A DNA stretch of 14,657 nt from Bacillota bacterium (GCA_023433945.1 JAEYTP010000033.1:1-14657); one strand, 5' to 3'. Shown: positions 1 to 7,092, numbered from the stretch's first letter. Notes: generated by a model not told the origin, from the sequence alone. A program made the numbers and translations.

Positions 1-14
1 ACCATACATACTGT

Positions 15-43
15 TTGCAGAAAAGTTAAATGTGTTATATAAT
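15..43 (+). promoter_or_regulatory. Sigma-A-type promoter for the first small gene
   Basis: TTGCAG (15-20) and a perfect TATAAT (38-43) are separated by exactly 17 bases, which fits the housekeeping sigma factor. Transcription would start near 50, giving a leader of about 60 bases before the ATG at 113. The -35 differs from TTGACA at two positions. Seen directly; activity is inferred. Confidence 0.55.
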
Positions 44-112
44 TATTGTTAATTATTGGATATGTATTTAAGTCAATTCATTGAGCTAATTTATATGAAG
101 GAGTGAATAATA

Positions 113-421
113 ATGGTACAAAAACAAAAAAAGATACCAACTGACACTGATGTCAAAAAAAAGGCTATCAAGCAAGTAATTATTCATCTCAAGAAGAAGA
201 TTACGAATGATTATGTTGGCTGTGAGCATCTCAAAGAATGGATAGTTGAGATTGAAGAGATTTTGTCAAAAGAAGATTTTGTATTAAAGGATTATATCCA
301 AGCAAGAAAAAGCTTGAATGATATCATTGAGAGAACACTCGATGAGGAGATTAGATTTAAACTCAGGGATTCTTGGTATAGTTTAGGTAAGGCCTTGGAT
401 AAAAAGGCAAAAATAAACTAG
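113..421 (+). CDS. Hypothetical protein, small, charged, helical (102 aa)
   Basis: I do not recognise this protein. It has 102 residues, is very rich in Lys, Glu, Asp and Ile, and reads as almost entirely alpha-helical. The N-terminal 30 residues are strongly basic and the middle (about 40-80) is acidic to mixed. There is one Cys (in VGCEHL), no signal peptide and no membrane segment, so it is probably a soluble cytoplasmic protein. The ATG is well supported: AAGGAG at 98-103 lies 9 bases upstream, and a promoter with 17-base spacing is at 15-43. A second small gene follows after 80 bases on the same strand and may share the transcript. That it is a real gene is likely from these signals; its function is unknown. 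Confidence 0.65.
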   Translation: MVQKQKKIPTDTDVKKKAIKQVIIHLKKKITNDYVGCEHLKEWIVEIEEILSKEDFVLKDYIQARKSLNDIIERTLDEEIRFKLRDSWYSLGKALDKKAKIN

Positions 422-501
422 CCCAAGCATTAGGAAATATTATACAATTTTTAGGAAGTCGTGTAGTATTGTGTTATACAAACGAGTTTGGGGGTAAAAC
501 A

Positions 502-687
502 ATGCTTACACTTTTTAGAAAGAAGATAGTATCAAGCAAAGAGAATGAGCTTCTTGACGGAATCAAGAAGGACTTATTTACGTCATTAGGACAAAAAGGT
601 ATCGGAGTTCAGGCAGTAGACATGAAAATTTGTTCAAAAAACATTTCCCTTAGTATTCTTTTAAAAAGCAGTAGACGGTATAGATAG
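502..687 (+). CDS. Hypothetical small protein (61 aa)
   Basis: I do not recognise this protein. I chose the ATG at 502 because a GGGGG stretch (490-494) lies 7 bases upstream; an in-frame TTG at 469 would add 11 residues but has no ribosome-binding site. The 61-residue product starts MLTLFRKK, has a mixed helical middle (KENELLDGIKKDLF) and a basic tail ending SSRRYR. The stop is followed after 6 bases by a hairpin (694-719), as expected for the end of a short transcript. It could also be the remnant of a longer gene, because the tail reads like out-of-frame sequence following a run of A residues. No function can be assigned. Confidence 0.4.
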   Translation: MLTLFRKKIVSSKENELLDGIKKDLFTSLGQKGIGVQAVDMKICSKNISLSILLKSSRRYR

Positions 688-693
688 TAAAAC

Positions 694-719
694 AGGGCAT
701 CCTTTTAAAGGGATGCCCT
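694..719. terminator. Hairpin between convergent transcripts
   Basis: A perfect 9-bp stem (AGGGCATCC with GGATGCCCT) encloses an 8-base AT loop. On the plus strand only a weak T stretch follows (TAATCTT). On the minus strand the hairpin is followed by GTTTTAC, slightly better. It lies between the small plus-strand genes and the minus-strand argH, so it may stop both transcripts. Confidence 0.5.
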
Positions 720-726
720 AATCTTA

Positions 727-796
727 TAGGTGAGTTTATAAGTAAGTTGTAGGTGAGTTTATAATTAAGTTTTTGGTAAGTTTATACCCAAGTTGT
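727..796. repeat. Decayed direct repeat, about 23-base unit, three copies
   Basis: Three consecutive units begin at about 727, 750 and 774. The first two share TAGGTGAGTTTATAA followed by an AAGTT element, and the third has the variant TGGTAAGTTTATA. No protein is encoded. The rest of the 688-926 spacer holds the hairpin at 694-719 and a second repeat family (835-930). Confidence 0.6.
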
Positions 797-834
797 AGGC
801 AATATATAGGTATTTTATATGAGTTTACCATAGA

Positions 835-930
835 TAACTATATTTCTAGCAACTAACTATTTTTTAACTAACTATATTTCTGACAACTAACTATTTTCAA
901 CTAACTATATTTCTTAAACTAACTAGCTAA
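835..930. repeat. Short tandem repeat array touching the argH stop codon
   Basis: Six units of 14-19 bases start at about 835, 851, 866, 885, 899 and 917, most of them beginning AACTAACTAT. Two versions alternate: one continues with a T run, the other with ATTTCT, so the array can also be read as a unit of about 33 bases occurring twice (849-881 and 883-914). The last unit overlaps the argH stop codon (927-929, read on the minus strand). In argH mRNA sense the units read ATAGTTAGTT. Confidence 0.75.
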
Positions 931-2318
931 TTATTGATTATCTCAAGACCAGCAAGGTACTTCCTCGCATTTTCAATAGCTGTAATTACTGTTGATTTTG
1001 CCGGACCGCCAACCAAACTTCTGCCAGATACACAGGTTTCTAAGCTAATCTCGGAGTATACATCTTCTTCAATCTTTTCTGAGAAGCTTTTGAACTCATC
1101 CATTGTAAGCTCATCAATAGATTTATTGCCTTCAATACAATATAGTACCATTTTACCTATAATTTCATGAGCACTTCTAAATGGGATTCCTTTTTTTACG
1201 AGATAATCAGCTACATCCGTTGCATTAGTAAAGCCACCCTGGGCAGCTTTATACATATTTGGTTTCCTGAGTTTCATAGTTGCAAGCATGCTAGAGAAGA
1301 CAGGTAAACACATTTTTACTGTATCAACCGAATCAAATATAGCTTCCTTGTCCTCCTGCATATCCTTGTTGTAGGCTAAAGGCAGGGATTTCATGACAGT
1401 GAGTAACGTGAATAAATCGCCGTATACTCTTCCTGCTTTTCCTCGGCAAAGCTCAGCAATATCTGGGTTTTTCTTCTGCGGCATTATGCTACTCCCTGTC
1501 GAATAGGCATCATCCAATTCTACAAATCCAAACTCATGGGATGACCAAAGGATTATTTCCTCGCTCATTCGGCTAAGATGCATCATAATTATTGAAAGGC
1601 AGGATGCCAATTCAATTGCGAAATCACGATCACTTACACCATCTAGACTGTTCTGTGTAACATCACAAAAGCCTAACTCATCAGCTACCATGTATCTATC
1701 TAGTGGATAGGTTGTTCCTGCAAGTGCACCCGAACCCAGTGGAAGGATGTTCATTCTTCTATAGCAGTCTGACAATCTCTCTAAGTCTCTCTTAAACATT
1801 TCATAATATGCCATCATATGATGAGCAAAGGTTATTGGTTGAGCTCTTTGAAGGTGAGTATAACCAGGCATAATGGTTTCTGTGTTTTGCTGTGCAAGGT
1901 TGAGTATGGTATCTTCGAGTGAAATAAGCATTTTTTTTATCTCATCTGTTTCGTCCTTTAAGTACATTCTGATATCCAAAGCTACCTGATCATTTCTGCT
2001 TCTGCCGGTATGAAGCTTTTTACCGGTATCACCTATTCTGGATATAAGTATTTTTTCTACATTCATATGGATGTCTTCTGCATCAACCTCAAATTCGATT
2101 TTACCTGCATCAATATCCTCTAGTATTTCCGCGAGTGTTGCAACTATAAGCTTGCTTTCATCAGATGATATAATGCCGCATTTGCCCAGCATATTTGCAT
2201 GTGCAATACTGCCCTTGATATCCTGCTTGTACATTCTGCAATCAAATCTGATAGATGAGTTAAAATCATCTACTTGTTTGTCAGTGCCTTTTTCAAACCT
2301 GCCACCCCAAAGTTTCAT
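927..2318 (-). CDS. argH: Argininosuccinate lyase
   Basis: This enzyme splits argininosuccinate into arginine and fumarate, the last step of arginine synthesis, in the cytoplasm. The 463-residue length is normal for the family. Visible motifs of the fumarase/aspartase superfamily are MKLWGGRF at the N terminus, TGRSRNDQVALD (104-115), GYTHLQRAQP (152-161) with the probable catalytic His155, and the signature GSSIMPQKKNPD (275-286) holding the mobile-loop serine. The start is the ATG whose complement is at 2316-2318, preceded on the minus strand by GAAAGGA 8-9 bases upstream. It lies 135 bases downstream of argG on the same strand, so the two are probably one transcript with a hairpin between them. 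Its stop codon is embedded in a short tandem repeat array. It looks intact. Confidence 0.97.
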   Translation of the reverse strand: MKLWGGRFEKGTDKQVDDFNSSIRFDCRMYKQDIKGSIAHANMLGKCGIISSDESKLIVATLAEILEDIDAGKIEFEVDAEDIHMNVEKILISRIGDTGKKLHTGRSRNDQVALDIRMYLKDETDEIKKMLISLEDTILNLAQQNTETIMPGYTHLQRAQPITFAHHMMAYYEMFKRDLERLSDCYRRMNILPLGSGALAGTTYPLDRYMVADELGFCDVTQNSLDGVSDRDFAIELASCLSIIMMHLSRMSEEIILWSSHEFGFVELDDAYSTGSSIMPQKKNPDIAELCRGKAGRVYGDLFTLLTVMKSLPLAYNKDMQEDKEAIFDSVDTVKMCLPVFSSMLATMKLRKPNMYKAAQGGFTNATDVADYLVKKGIPFRSAHEIIGKMVLYCIEGNKSIDELTMDEFKSFSEKIEEDVYSEISLETCVSGRSLVGGPAKSTVITAIENARKYLAGLEIINN

Positions 2319-2404
2319 TGTATATGTCCTTTCTTTATCAAATACCTGCGTATTATATTAGCTGTTTAACATCAGGTGCTTGATAAGTGCATTATATTCA
2401 AATG

Positions 2405-2435
2405 GAGCCTTCAAAGCAGATGGCTTCAAAGGCTC
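2405..2435 (-). other. Intercistronic hairpin between argG and argH
   Basis: Read as minus-strand RNA, the arms GAGCCTTTGAAGC and GCTTTGAAGGCTC pair over 13 bp with two G-U wobbles and a 5-base loop. On the plus strand the same two positions would be A/C mismatches, so the structure favours the argG-argH direction. No real U tract follows (CCATTTG), so it is more likely a partial terminator or an mRNA stability/processing element than a full stop. It lies 19 bases after the argG stop codon. Confidence 0.55.
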
Positions 2436-2453
2436 TTTAAAGAATTAATCTTC

Positions 2454-3665
2454 TTATTTATCTTTGCTCTGAAGCATCTGAGCTCTAACCTTCATTGGCA
2501 AACCAAAAAGGTTGATAAAGCCTTCTGCATCCTTTTGATTGTATACTTCATCCTTACTAAAAGTAGCAATCGCTTCGTTGTAAAGTGAGTATTCGGATTT
2601 TGCACCCGCAGGCATACAATTTCCTTTGTAAAGCTTCATTCTTACTGTGCCGGTAACTGTTTCCTGAGTCTTGTCAACAAATGCTGATATTGACTCGCGA
2701 AGAGGAGTATACCATTGTCCGAAATAAACCAACTCAGCAAATCTCTGAGCAACCAGGTCCTTGTAGTGAAGAGTATCCCTATCGAGGCAAAGCAGCTCTA
2801 ACTCTCTATGAGCAGCGTAGAGAACTGTTCCACCTGGAGTTTCATAAACGCCTCTTGACTTCATACCAACAAGTCTGTTTTCAACCATGTCTATAATGCC
2901 AACACCATTTTCGCCAGCAACCTTGTTTAATACGTTCATAAGCTCAATTGGAGCATATTCAACGCCATTAACCTTCTTTGGAATACCTTGTTCAAAGTAT
3001 ATTTCAACATAAGTAGGAACATCAGGAGCCTTTTCTGGTGAAACCATTAGCTTGAGAAGCTTATCGTACTGTGGCTCATTCCATGGATCTTCTAGGTCTG
3101 AACCTTCATGGCTTAAGTGCCATAGGTTTCTGTCCATACTGTAATTGTCCTTCTTTGTTACTGGAATAGGAATGTTCCTAGCTTCTGCATAATCTATTGC
3201 ATCTTCTCTCGATTTGATATCCCAGATTCTCCAAGGAGCGATAATCTTGAGTTGAGGTGCTAATGCCTTAACTGTAAGCTCAAACCTAACCTGGTCGTTA
3301 CCCTTTCCAGTTGCACCATGGCATATAGCTGTACAGCCTTCTTTTAGAGCGATTTCAACCATTCTTTTTGCGATTATTGGTCTTGCGAAAGAAGTACCAA
3401 GCAGATACTTACCTTCGTAAACTGCACCAGCCTTAAGAGTTGGATAAATAAAATCTGTGATAAACTCTTCTTGAAGATTTTCTATGTAAAGCTTGCTGGC
3501 ACCTGTTTTAATAGCCTTTTCGTGTAATGGCTCTAATTCTTCACCTTGTCCAACATCACCTGCCATAGCAATTACTTCGTAACCGTAATTTTCTTTGAGC
3601 CATGGTATAATAATGGATGTATCTAATCCACCAGAATAAGCGAGCAACACCTTTTCTTTACTCAT
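2454..3665 (-). CDS. argG: Argininosuccinate synthase
   Basis: This enzyme joins citrulline and aspartate with ATP to give argininosuccinate, AMP and pyrophosphate, the penultimate step of arginine synthesis and the one before ArgH. The 403-residue length is usual for the bacterial type. The N-terminal ATP-pyrophosphatase P-loop SGGLDTS is at 11-17. The family motif HGATGKGNDQVRFE is at 116-129, and the substrate-binding stretch YSMDRNLWHLSHEGSDLEDP is at 175-194. The ATG has an excellent ribosome-binding site (GAAGGAG, complement around 3674-3680). A promoter with 17-base spacing lies about 80-110 bases upstream, and a candidate ArgR box lies beyond that. No truncation or missing motif is apparent. 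Confidence 0.98.
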   Translation of the reverse strand: MSKEKVLLAYSGGLDTSIIIPWLKENYGYEVIAMAGDVGQGEELEPLHEKAIKTGASKLYIENLQEEFITDFIYPTLKAGAVYEGKYLLGTSFARPIIAKRMVEIALKEGCTAICHGATGKGNDQVRFELTVKALAPQLKIIAPWRIWDIKSREDAIDYAEARNIPIPVTKKDNYSMDRNLWHLSHEGSDLEDPWNEPQYDKLLKLMVSPEKAPDVPTYVEIYFEQGIPKKVNGVEYAPIELMNVLNKVAGENGVGIIDMVENRLVGMKSRGVYETPGGTVLYAAHRELELLCLDRDTLHYKDLVAQRFAELVYFGQWYTPLRESISAFVDKTQETVTGTVRMKLYKGNCMPAGAKSEYSLYNEAIATFSKDEVYNQKDAEGFINLFGLPMKVRAQMLQSKDK

Positions 3666-3681
3666 AAAAATCTCTCCTTCC

Positions 3682-3697
3682 GCCAGATTTTTCCGGC
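3682..3697 (-). other. Small leader hairpin before the argG ribosome-binding site
   Basis: In minus-strand RNA, GCCGG and CTGGC can pair (five pairs, one of them G-U) around a 6-base A/U loop, ending just upstream of the argG ribosome-binding site. It is short and may have no role. Confidence 0.25.
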
Positions 3698-3746
3698 ATT
3701 AAAATATATTAAAATAAAAAATTAAATCAAAAGTATGCTAGAATAT

Positions 3747-3775
3747 ATTATAAATAGCAACTTAGTTATAAACAA
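3747..3775 (-). promoter_or_regulatory. Promoter of argGH
   Basis: On the minus strand TTGTTT (complement of 3770-3775) and a perfect TATAAT (complement of 3747-3752) are 17 bases apart. Transcription would start near 3740, leaving a leader of about 75 bases before the argG ATG. No T-box or riboswitch motif is visible in this leader. Confidence 0.55.
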
Positions 3776-3797
3776 GCAGTCTAACGATAAAAATAAG

Positions 3798-3825
3798 TTG
3801 ATTTAATGATACTATTATATATAAT
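3798..3825 (+). promoter_or_regulatory. Possible promoter of ruvC
   Basis: TTGATT (3798-3803) and TATAAT (3820-3825) are 16 bases apart on the plus strand. The start would be near 3832, about 65 bases before ruvC. The whole region is very AT-rich and a second TATAAT occurs at 3851-3856, so chance matches are a real possibility. Confidence 0.35.
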
Positions 3826-3827
3826 AC

Positions 3828-3841
3828 TGTATAAATATGCA
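3828..3841. promoter_or_regulatory. Candidate ArgR/AhrC operator (ARG box)
   Basis: TGTATAAATATGCA matches the ARG-box core TGAATWWWWATTCA at 12 of 14 positions. The two mismatches sit at symmetrical positions, so the dyad is kept. It lies in the divergent spacer, about 90 bases upstream of the argG transcription start and on the predicted ruvC start. ArgR control of argGH is known in many Firmicutes; that it acts here, and at this distance, is inference. A single box in AT-rich DNA could be chance. Confidence 0.35.
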
Positions 3842-3895
3842 ATAGTTTATTATAATTATGCAAAGAATTTTTAAAAAGAAGGGAAAACTCTACAA

Positions 3896-4396
3896 ATGAT
3901 AATTATGGGAATTGACCCCGGGTTTGCAATTACTGGGTATGGTATAGTAAAATATGAAGGGAACAGATTTTCGGTTTTGGATTATGGAGCAGTTACCACT
4001 GAGGCTTCAATGAAGCTTTCTCAAAGGCTTTTGGTACTTAGCCAACAGCTTGAGCTTTTAATAATGCAACATAAGCCCGATGCAGTTGCTATAGAAGAAT
4101 TGTTTTTTAATAAAAATATAAAGACAGCTCTTACTGTTGGTCACGGAAGGGGTGTTGCTGTAGTATCAGCTGCTCGCTGTGGCGTTGATATTTACGAATA
4201 TACACCATTACAGGTAAAGCAAGCAGTAGTTGGATATGGTCGAGCTGAAAAGGCTCAGATACAGCAGATGGTCAAATCCATTTTAAACTTATCCAAGATT
4301 CCAAAGCCAGATGACGTTGCAGACGCCTTGGCAGTTGCAATATGTCATGGAAATTCGCATAGATTGGGTATGATACTTGGCCAGAATAATTTTTAG
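3896..4396 (+). CDS. ruvC: Holliday junction endonuclease RuvC
   Basis: RuvC is a dimeric, Mg-dependent nuclease that resolves Holliday junctions together with RuvAB. Its 166 residues are close to the usual length. The RNase H-like fold keeps its four acidic catalytic residues: Asp7 in GIDPG, Glu67 in AIEELFF, and Asp140 and Asp143 in PDDVADALA. The basic junction-binding segment GYGRAEKAQIQQMV (113-126) is also present. I kept the first ATG (AAGAAGGG ends about 12 bases upstream); an ATG three codons later is possible. It is followed by ruvA after 249 bases, a long gap for this cluster, filled with decayed repeats. The stop codon itself lies in the first repeat unit. Confidence 0.96.
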   Translation: MIIMGIDPGFAITGYGIVKYEGNRFSVLDYGAVTTEASMKLSQRLLVLSQQLELLIMQHKPDAVAIEELFFNKNIKTALTVGHGRGVAVVSAARCGVDIYEYTPLQVKQAVVGYGRAEKAQIQQMVKSILNLSKIPKPDDVADALAVAICHGNSHRLGMILGQNNF

Positions 4397-4570
4397 TTGT
4401 AAAGAAAGTGGATATGTTCTGACAGATCAACTTTTAGCCACAAGAGATAAATTTATGGTGGTGATACTTCAACAGAATAGCTTCTAGTCGAGAGATAACA
4501 TTTTTATGCTGGTGAAGCTTGCAAAACAATTTTTATCTATAACGGTAAGATAAATTTAAACGCTTGAAAC
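4382..4570 (+). repeat. Decayed tandem repeat after ruvC, unit about 41-50 bases
   Basis: Four imperfect units begin at about 4382, 4423, 4473 and 4522. Each begins CAGA/CAAA, then an AT-rich stretch with TTTTTAG, TTTTAG or TTCTAG, and units 2 and 3 share GAGATAA ... TTTATGGTGGTGA / TTTATGCTGGTGAAG. The first unit includes the last codons and stop of ruvC. Identity between units is moderate, so the boundaries are approximate. The rest of the ruvC-ruvA spacer (to 4630) shows nothing further. Confidence 0.5.
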
Positions 4571-4645
4571 CGAAAGATTATCACAATATAAGATTACTAT
4601 GATTTCTGGGATCAGAAGATTATTATTATTTAAGGAGAATTAAAT

Positions 4646-5248
4646 ATGTTTGCCTACATAAAGGGTAAATTGGACTATAAAATGAATGATTATGTGGTAG
4701 TAGAAGCGCATGGGGTTGGATATAAAATATTTACTGCTCTTTCTACTATTAATAATATTGGACAGGCAGGTCAGGAAGTAAAGCTGTATACTCACTATTA
4801 CGTGAGAGAGGATACGGCGGCACTATACGGCTTTGCAAGTATGGATGAGTTGGGCATGTTTGAAATGCTGCTTGGCGTTTCAGGTGTTGGCCCGAAGGCT
4901 GCAATTTCGTTATTGTCAGCACTATCACCATCTAGATTTGCACTTGCAGTTGTATCTCAAGATGCAAAGTCACTTACAAAAGCCCAGGGTATTGGTACTA
5001 AGATGGCGCAAAGAATAATTCTTGAATTAAAAGATAAGATTTCTAAAGAGCAGCTAAATGGTGTAAAGCTAGGGATTGATGATATTACAGATAACGTATC
5101 GGGTGATAGCGTGATGCAAGAAGCTGTAAGTGCATTGATGGTTTTGGGGTATGCTGCTCAGGAGGCATCCAAAGCCGTTAGTGCTGTATATAAAACAGGT
5201 ATGTGCGTAGAGGATACAATAATGAATTCACTTAAATCAATTAAGTAA
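4646..5248 (+). CDS. ruvA: Holliday junction branch migration protein RuvA
   Basis: RuvA tetramers bind the Holliday junction and load the RuvB motor for branch migration. The 200-residue length is typical. Domain order by eye: an N-terminal OB fold (about 1-62, starting MFAYIKGKL), then two helix-hairpin-helix motifs, GVSGVGPKAA (77-86) and AQGIGTKMAQRIILELK (113-129). A less conserved linker (130-152) precedes the C-terminal RuvB-binding domain (155-200, including ALMVLGY). The ATG has AAGGAG 8 bases upstream. It is followed after 90 bases by ruvB, so the two are almost certainly cotranscribed. Confidence 0.97.
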   Translation: MFAYIKGKLDYKMNDYVVVEAHGVGYKIFTALSTINNIGQAGQEVKLYTHYYVREDTAALYGFASMDELGMFEMLLGVSGVGPKAAISLLSALSPSRFALAVVSQDAKSLTKAQGIGTKMAQRIILELKDKISKEQLNGVKLGIDDITDNVSGDSVMQEAVSALMVLGYAAQEASKAVSAVYKTGMCVEDTIMNSLKSIK

Positions 5249-5338
5249 ATGAAATGCTTTTATATTGTAAGGATTTTATAGGATTTATAGGGTACGTGAT
5301 TTTAATATATCGTATTTTTGAAAGGAATGCTGTTAGCT

Positions 5339-6337
5339 ATGACAGAGGATAGAATAATTGCCTGTGAGAGCAGGGCGGATGATTTTGATGAGGTTAGTCT
5401 CAGGCCAAAACGCTTGGATGAGTATGTTGGACAGTCAAAAGTTAAAGATAATCTGAAGGTTTTTATAGAAGCTGCAAAACAAAGAAACGAAGCGCTCGAC
5501 CATGTATTGCTATATGGGCCTCCGGGTCTTGGTAAGACTACTCTAGCCAGCATTATTTCTTCGGAAATGGGTGTAAACCTCAGAATTACATCAGGTCCTG
5601 CTATTGAAAAGGCTGGTGATTTGGCGGCTATTCTCACCAATCTTGGGATGCATGATGTGCTTTTTATAGATGAAATACACAGATTAAACAGGAGTGTTGA
5701 AGAAATTCTATACCCTGCAATGGAAGACTATGCGTTGGATATTATTATTGGAAAAGGCCCAAGTGCCAGATCAATCAGAATTGATTTGCCGAAGTTTACT
5801 CTGATAGGGGCTACTACTAGGGCGGGACTTTTAACTGCACCACTCAGAGACAGGTTCGGTGTAATAAATAAGTTAGAAATGTATACGACAGATGAGCTAA
5901 AGCAGATTATTAAGCGCTCGGCAGGCATTTTGGGCATTGAGCTTGATGAGAGTGGTGCGCAAGAGATGGCAAAGCGTTCCCGTGGCACTCCAAGAATTGC
6001 GAATAGATTGCTAAAAAGGGTGCGAGATTTTGCTCAGGTGAAGGGCACTGGCAGCATTGATCTGTCACTGGCGAAACATGCTCTGGATGCACTTGAGGTG
6101 GACGAAATAGGTCTAGATGGCGTTGACAGAACAATGCTGCTGAGCATCATAAACAAATTTAGCGGTGGTCCGGTTGGGTTGGATACCTTGGCTGCTTCAA
6201 TAGGTGAGGAGCCCGGAACTATAGAGGATGTATATGAACCTTATCTGATTCAGCTTGGGTTTATTAACAAAACGCCTCGTGGAAGAATGACTACTAAGCT
6301 GGCATATGACCATTTTGGACTTGAGTTCCCTACTTGA
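5339..6337 (+). CDS. ruvB: Holliday junction branch migration ATPase RuvB
   Basis: RuvB is the hexameric AAA+ motor that pulls DNA through the RuvA-bound junction. I chose ATG 5339 (332 aa, usual length): AAAGGA at 5321-5326 fits it, whereas ATG 5327 sits directly on that site and TTG 5318 has none upstream. Visible motifs: Walker A GPPGLGKT (60-67), Walker B VLFIDEIH (107-114), sensor 1 GATTRAG (157-163), the arginine-finger region LRDRFG (169-174) and sensor 2 GTPRIANR (217-223). The C-terminal winged-helix DNA-binding domain (about 258-332) contains GGPVGLDTLA and KTPRGRM. Downstream lies queH after 242 bases of repeat-rich DNA with no clear terminator. Confidence 0.97.
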   Translation: MTEDRIIACESRADDFDEVSLRPKRLDEYVGQSKVKDNLKVFIEAAKQRNEALDHVLLYGPPGLGKTTLASIISSEMGVNLRITSGPAIEKAGDLAAILTNLGMHDVLFIDEIHRLNRSVEEILYPAMEDYALDIIIGKGPSARSIRIDLPKFTLIGATTRAGLLTAPLRDRFGVINKLEMYTTDELKQIIKRSAGILGIELDESGAQEMAKRSRGTPRIANRLLKRVRDFAQVKGTGSIDLSLAKHALDALEVDEIGLDGVDRTMLLSIINKFSGGPVGLDTLAASIGEEPGTIEDVYEPYLIQLGFINKTPRGRMTTKLAYDHFGLEFPT

Positions 6338-6382
6338 TTAATTTGAGATGGTCAGAATAAATAATACAAGAGCCATAAATAG

Positions 6383-6535
6383 CAATATTGAATAGACACT
6401 AATAGGAAAACCGTAGATATCAATATTAAATAAACACAAATAGTAGGTCACAAATAGTAAAAATAAATAAATACAAATAGGAAATCTAAAAATAGCAGTA
6501 CAAAATAACAATATTAATATTAATATTAATAATAG
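6383..6535 (+). repeat. Decayed tandem repeat between ruvB and queH, unit about 38 bases
   Basis: Three units begin near 6383, 6421 and 6458. The first two open CAATATT followed by AATAGACACTAATAG or AATAAACACAAATAG; the third keeps AATAAATACAAATAG. A shorter ATAG-ended sub-unit of about 14 bases recurs within them. The array ends in a microsatellite of ATATTA steps (about 6510-6530) just before the queH ribosome-binding site. No open reading frame of note lies here. Confidence 0.6.
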
Positions 6536-6579
6536 AATTACTCAAAATATAGAATTAACCTAAAAACGGAGACTTTAAA

Positions 6580-7092
6580 ATGAAACTATTATTGCATATG
6601 TGTTGTGGACCTTGTTCTACCTATCCATATAAAATTCTAAAGGACAAGGGTTATGAGATGGAAGGGCTTTTTTACAATCCCAACATTCATCCTATTGAAG
6701 AACACAACAAAAGAAGTGAGAATGTGAAAATTTTTGCTGAAAAGAACGGTATGAAGGTCCATTTTGATAATGAATTCATGCAGGATACATGGGAAAAGAT
6801 GACTGACAAAGAAAAAAGGTGTAACTATTGTTACTCAATAAGAATGCAGAAGGCAGCTAAGTTTGCTAGTGAGAATGGTTTTGATGGGTTTACTACCACA
6901 CTTTTGGTAAGCCCATACCAGAATACAGATTTAATAAAAAAGCTTGGTGAATTCTATGCTGATAAATATAATGTTAAATTTGTGTACGAGGATTTCAGAC
7001 CAGGTTTCAGAGAAGGCCAGCAAATGGCTAGGGAGTTAGGCTTATACAGGCAGAAATATTGCGGTTGTATATTATCGTTGCAGGAAAGATAA
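6580..7092 (+). CDS. queH: Epoxyqueuosine reductase QueH
   Basis: QueH (old DUF208) reduces epoxyqueuosine to queuosine in tRNA, the last step of queuosine synthesis, and replaces the unrelated QueG in many Firmicutes. The 170-residue protein has the family's cysteine pattern: HMCCGPC (6-12; Cys8, Cys9, Cys12), CNYC (81-84) and YCGC (160-163), which supply the iron-sulfur cluster, iron site and redox pair. Other family signatures are YNPNIHPIEEH (32-42), TTTLLVSPYQ (105-114) and DFRPGFREGQQMARELGLYR (138-157). The ATG has CGGAG 8 bases upstream. It ends the ruvCAB cluster and is followed by a strong terminator. The link with ruv genes is positional, not mechanistic. Confidence 0.93.
   Translation: MKLLLHMCCGPCSTYPYKILKDKGYEMEGLFYNPNIHPIEEHNKRSENVKIFAEKNGMKVHFDNEFMQDTWEKMTDKEKRCNYCYSIRMQKAAKFASENGFDGFTTTLLVSPYQNTDLIKKLGEFYADKYNVKFVYEDFRPGFREGQQMARELGLYRQKYCGCILSLQER

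Noticed and set aside
469..501. TTG start adding 11 residues to the second small gene
   Set aside because: No ribosome-binding site precedes it, whereas the ATG at 502 has GGGGG at good spacing.
640..720. Frameshifted longer form of the 61-residue gene continuing into another frame
   Set aside because: The other frame gives only about 18 codons after an in-frame TAA, and they would run through the terminator-like hairpin. A simple short gene is the cheaper reading.
727..930. Possible CRISPR array
   Set aside because: The units are contiguous or nearly so, of uneven length and decayed. There are no unique spacers of constant size and no cas genes. The same holds for the arrays at 4382, 6383, 9059 and 11445.
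934..2361. Plus-strand open frames antisense to argH, and similar frames opposite argG, ruvA, ruvB and the transposase
   Set aside because: They lack start signals and show the composition expected of antisense shadows of conserved genes.
3666..3745. T-box or arginine riboswitch in the argG leader
   Set aside because: The leader is only about 75 bases, has no T-box consensus (TGGNACCGCG type) and only a tiny hairpin.
5318..5338. Upstream TTG or ATG start for ruvB
   Set aside because: The AAAGGA site lies between or on these codons and fits only ATG 5339; the resulting 332 residues match the family length.
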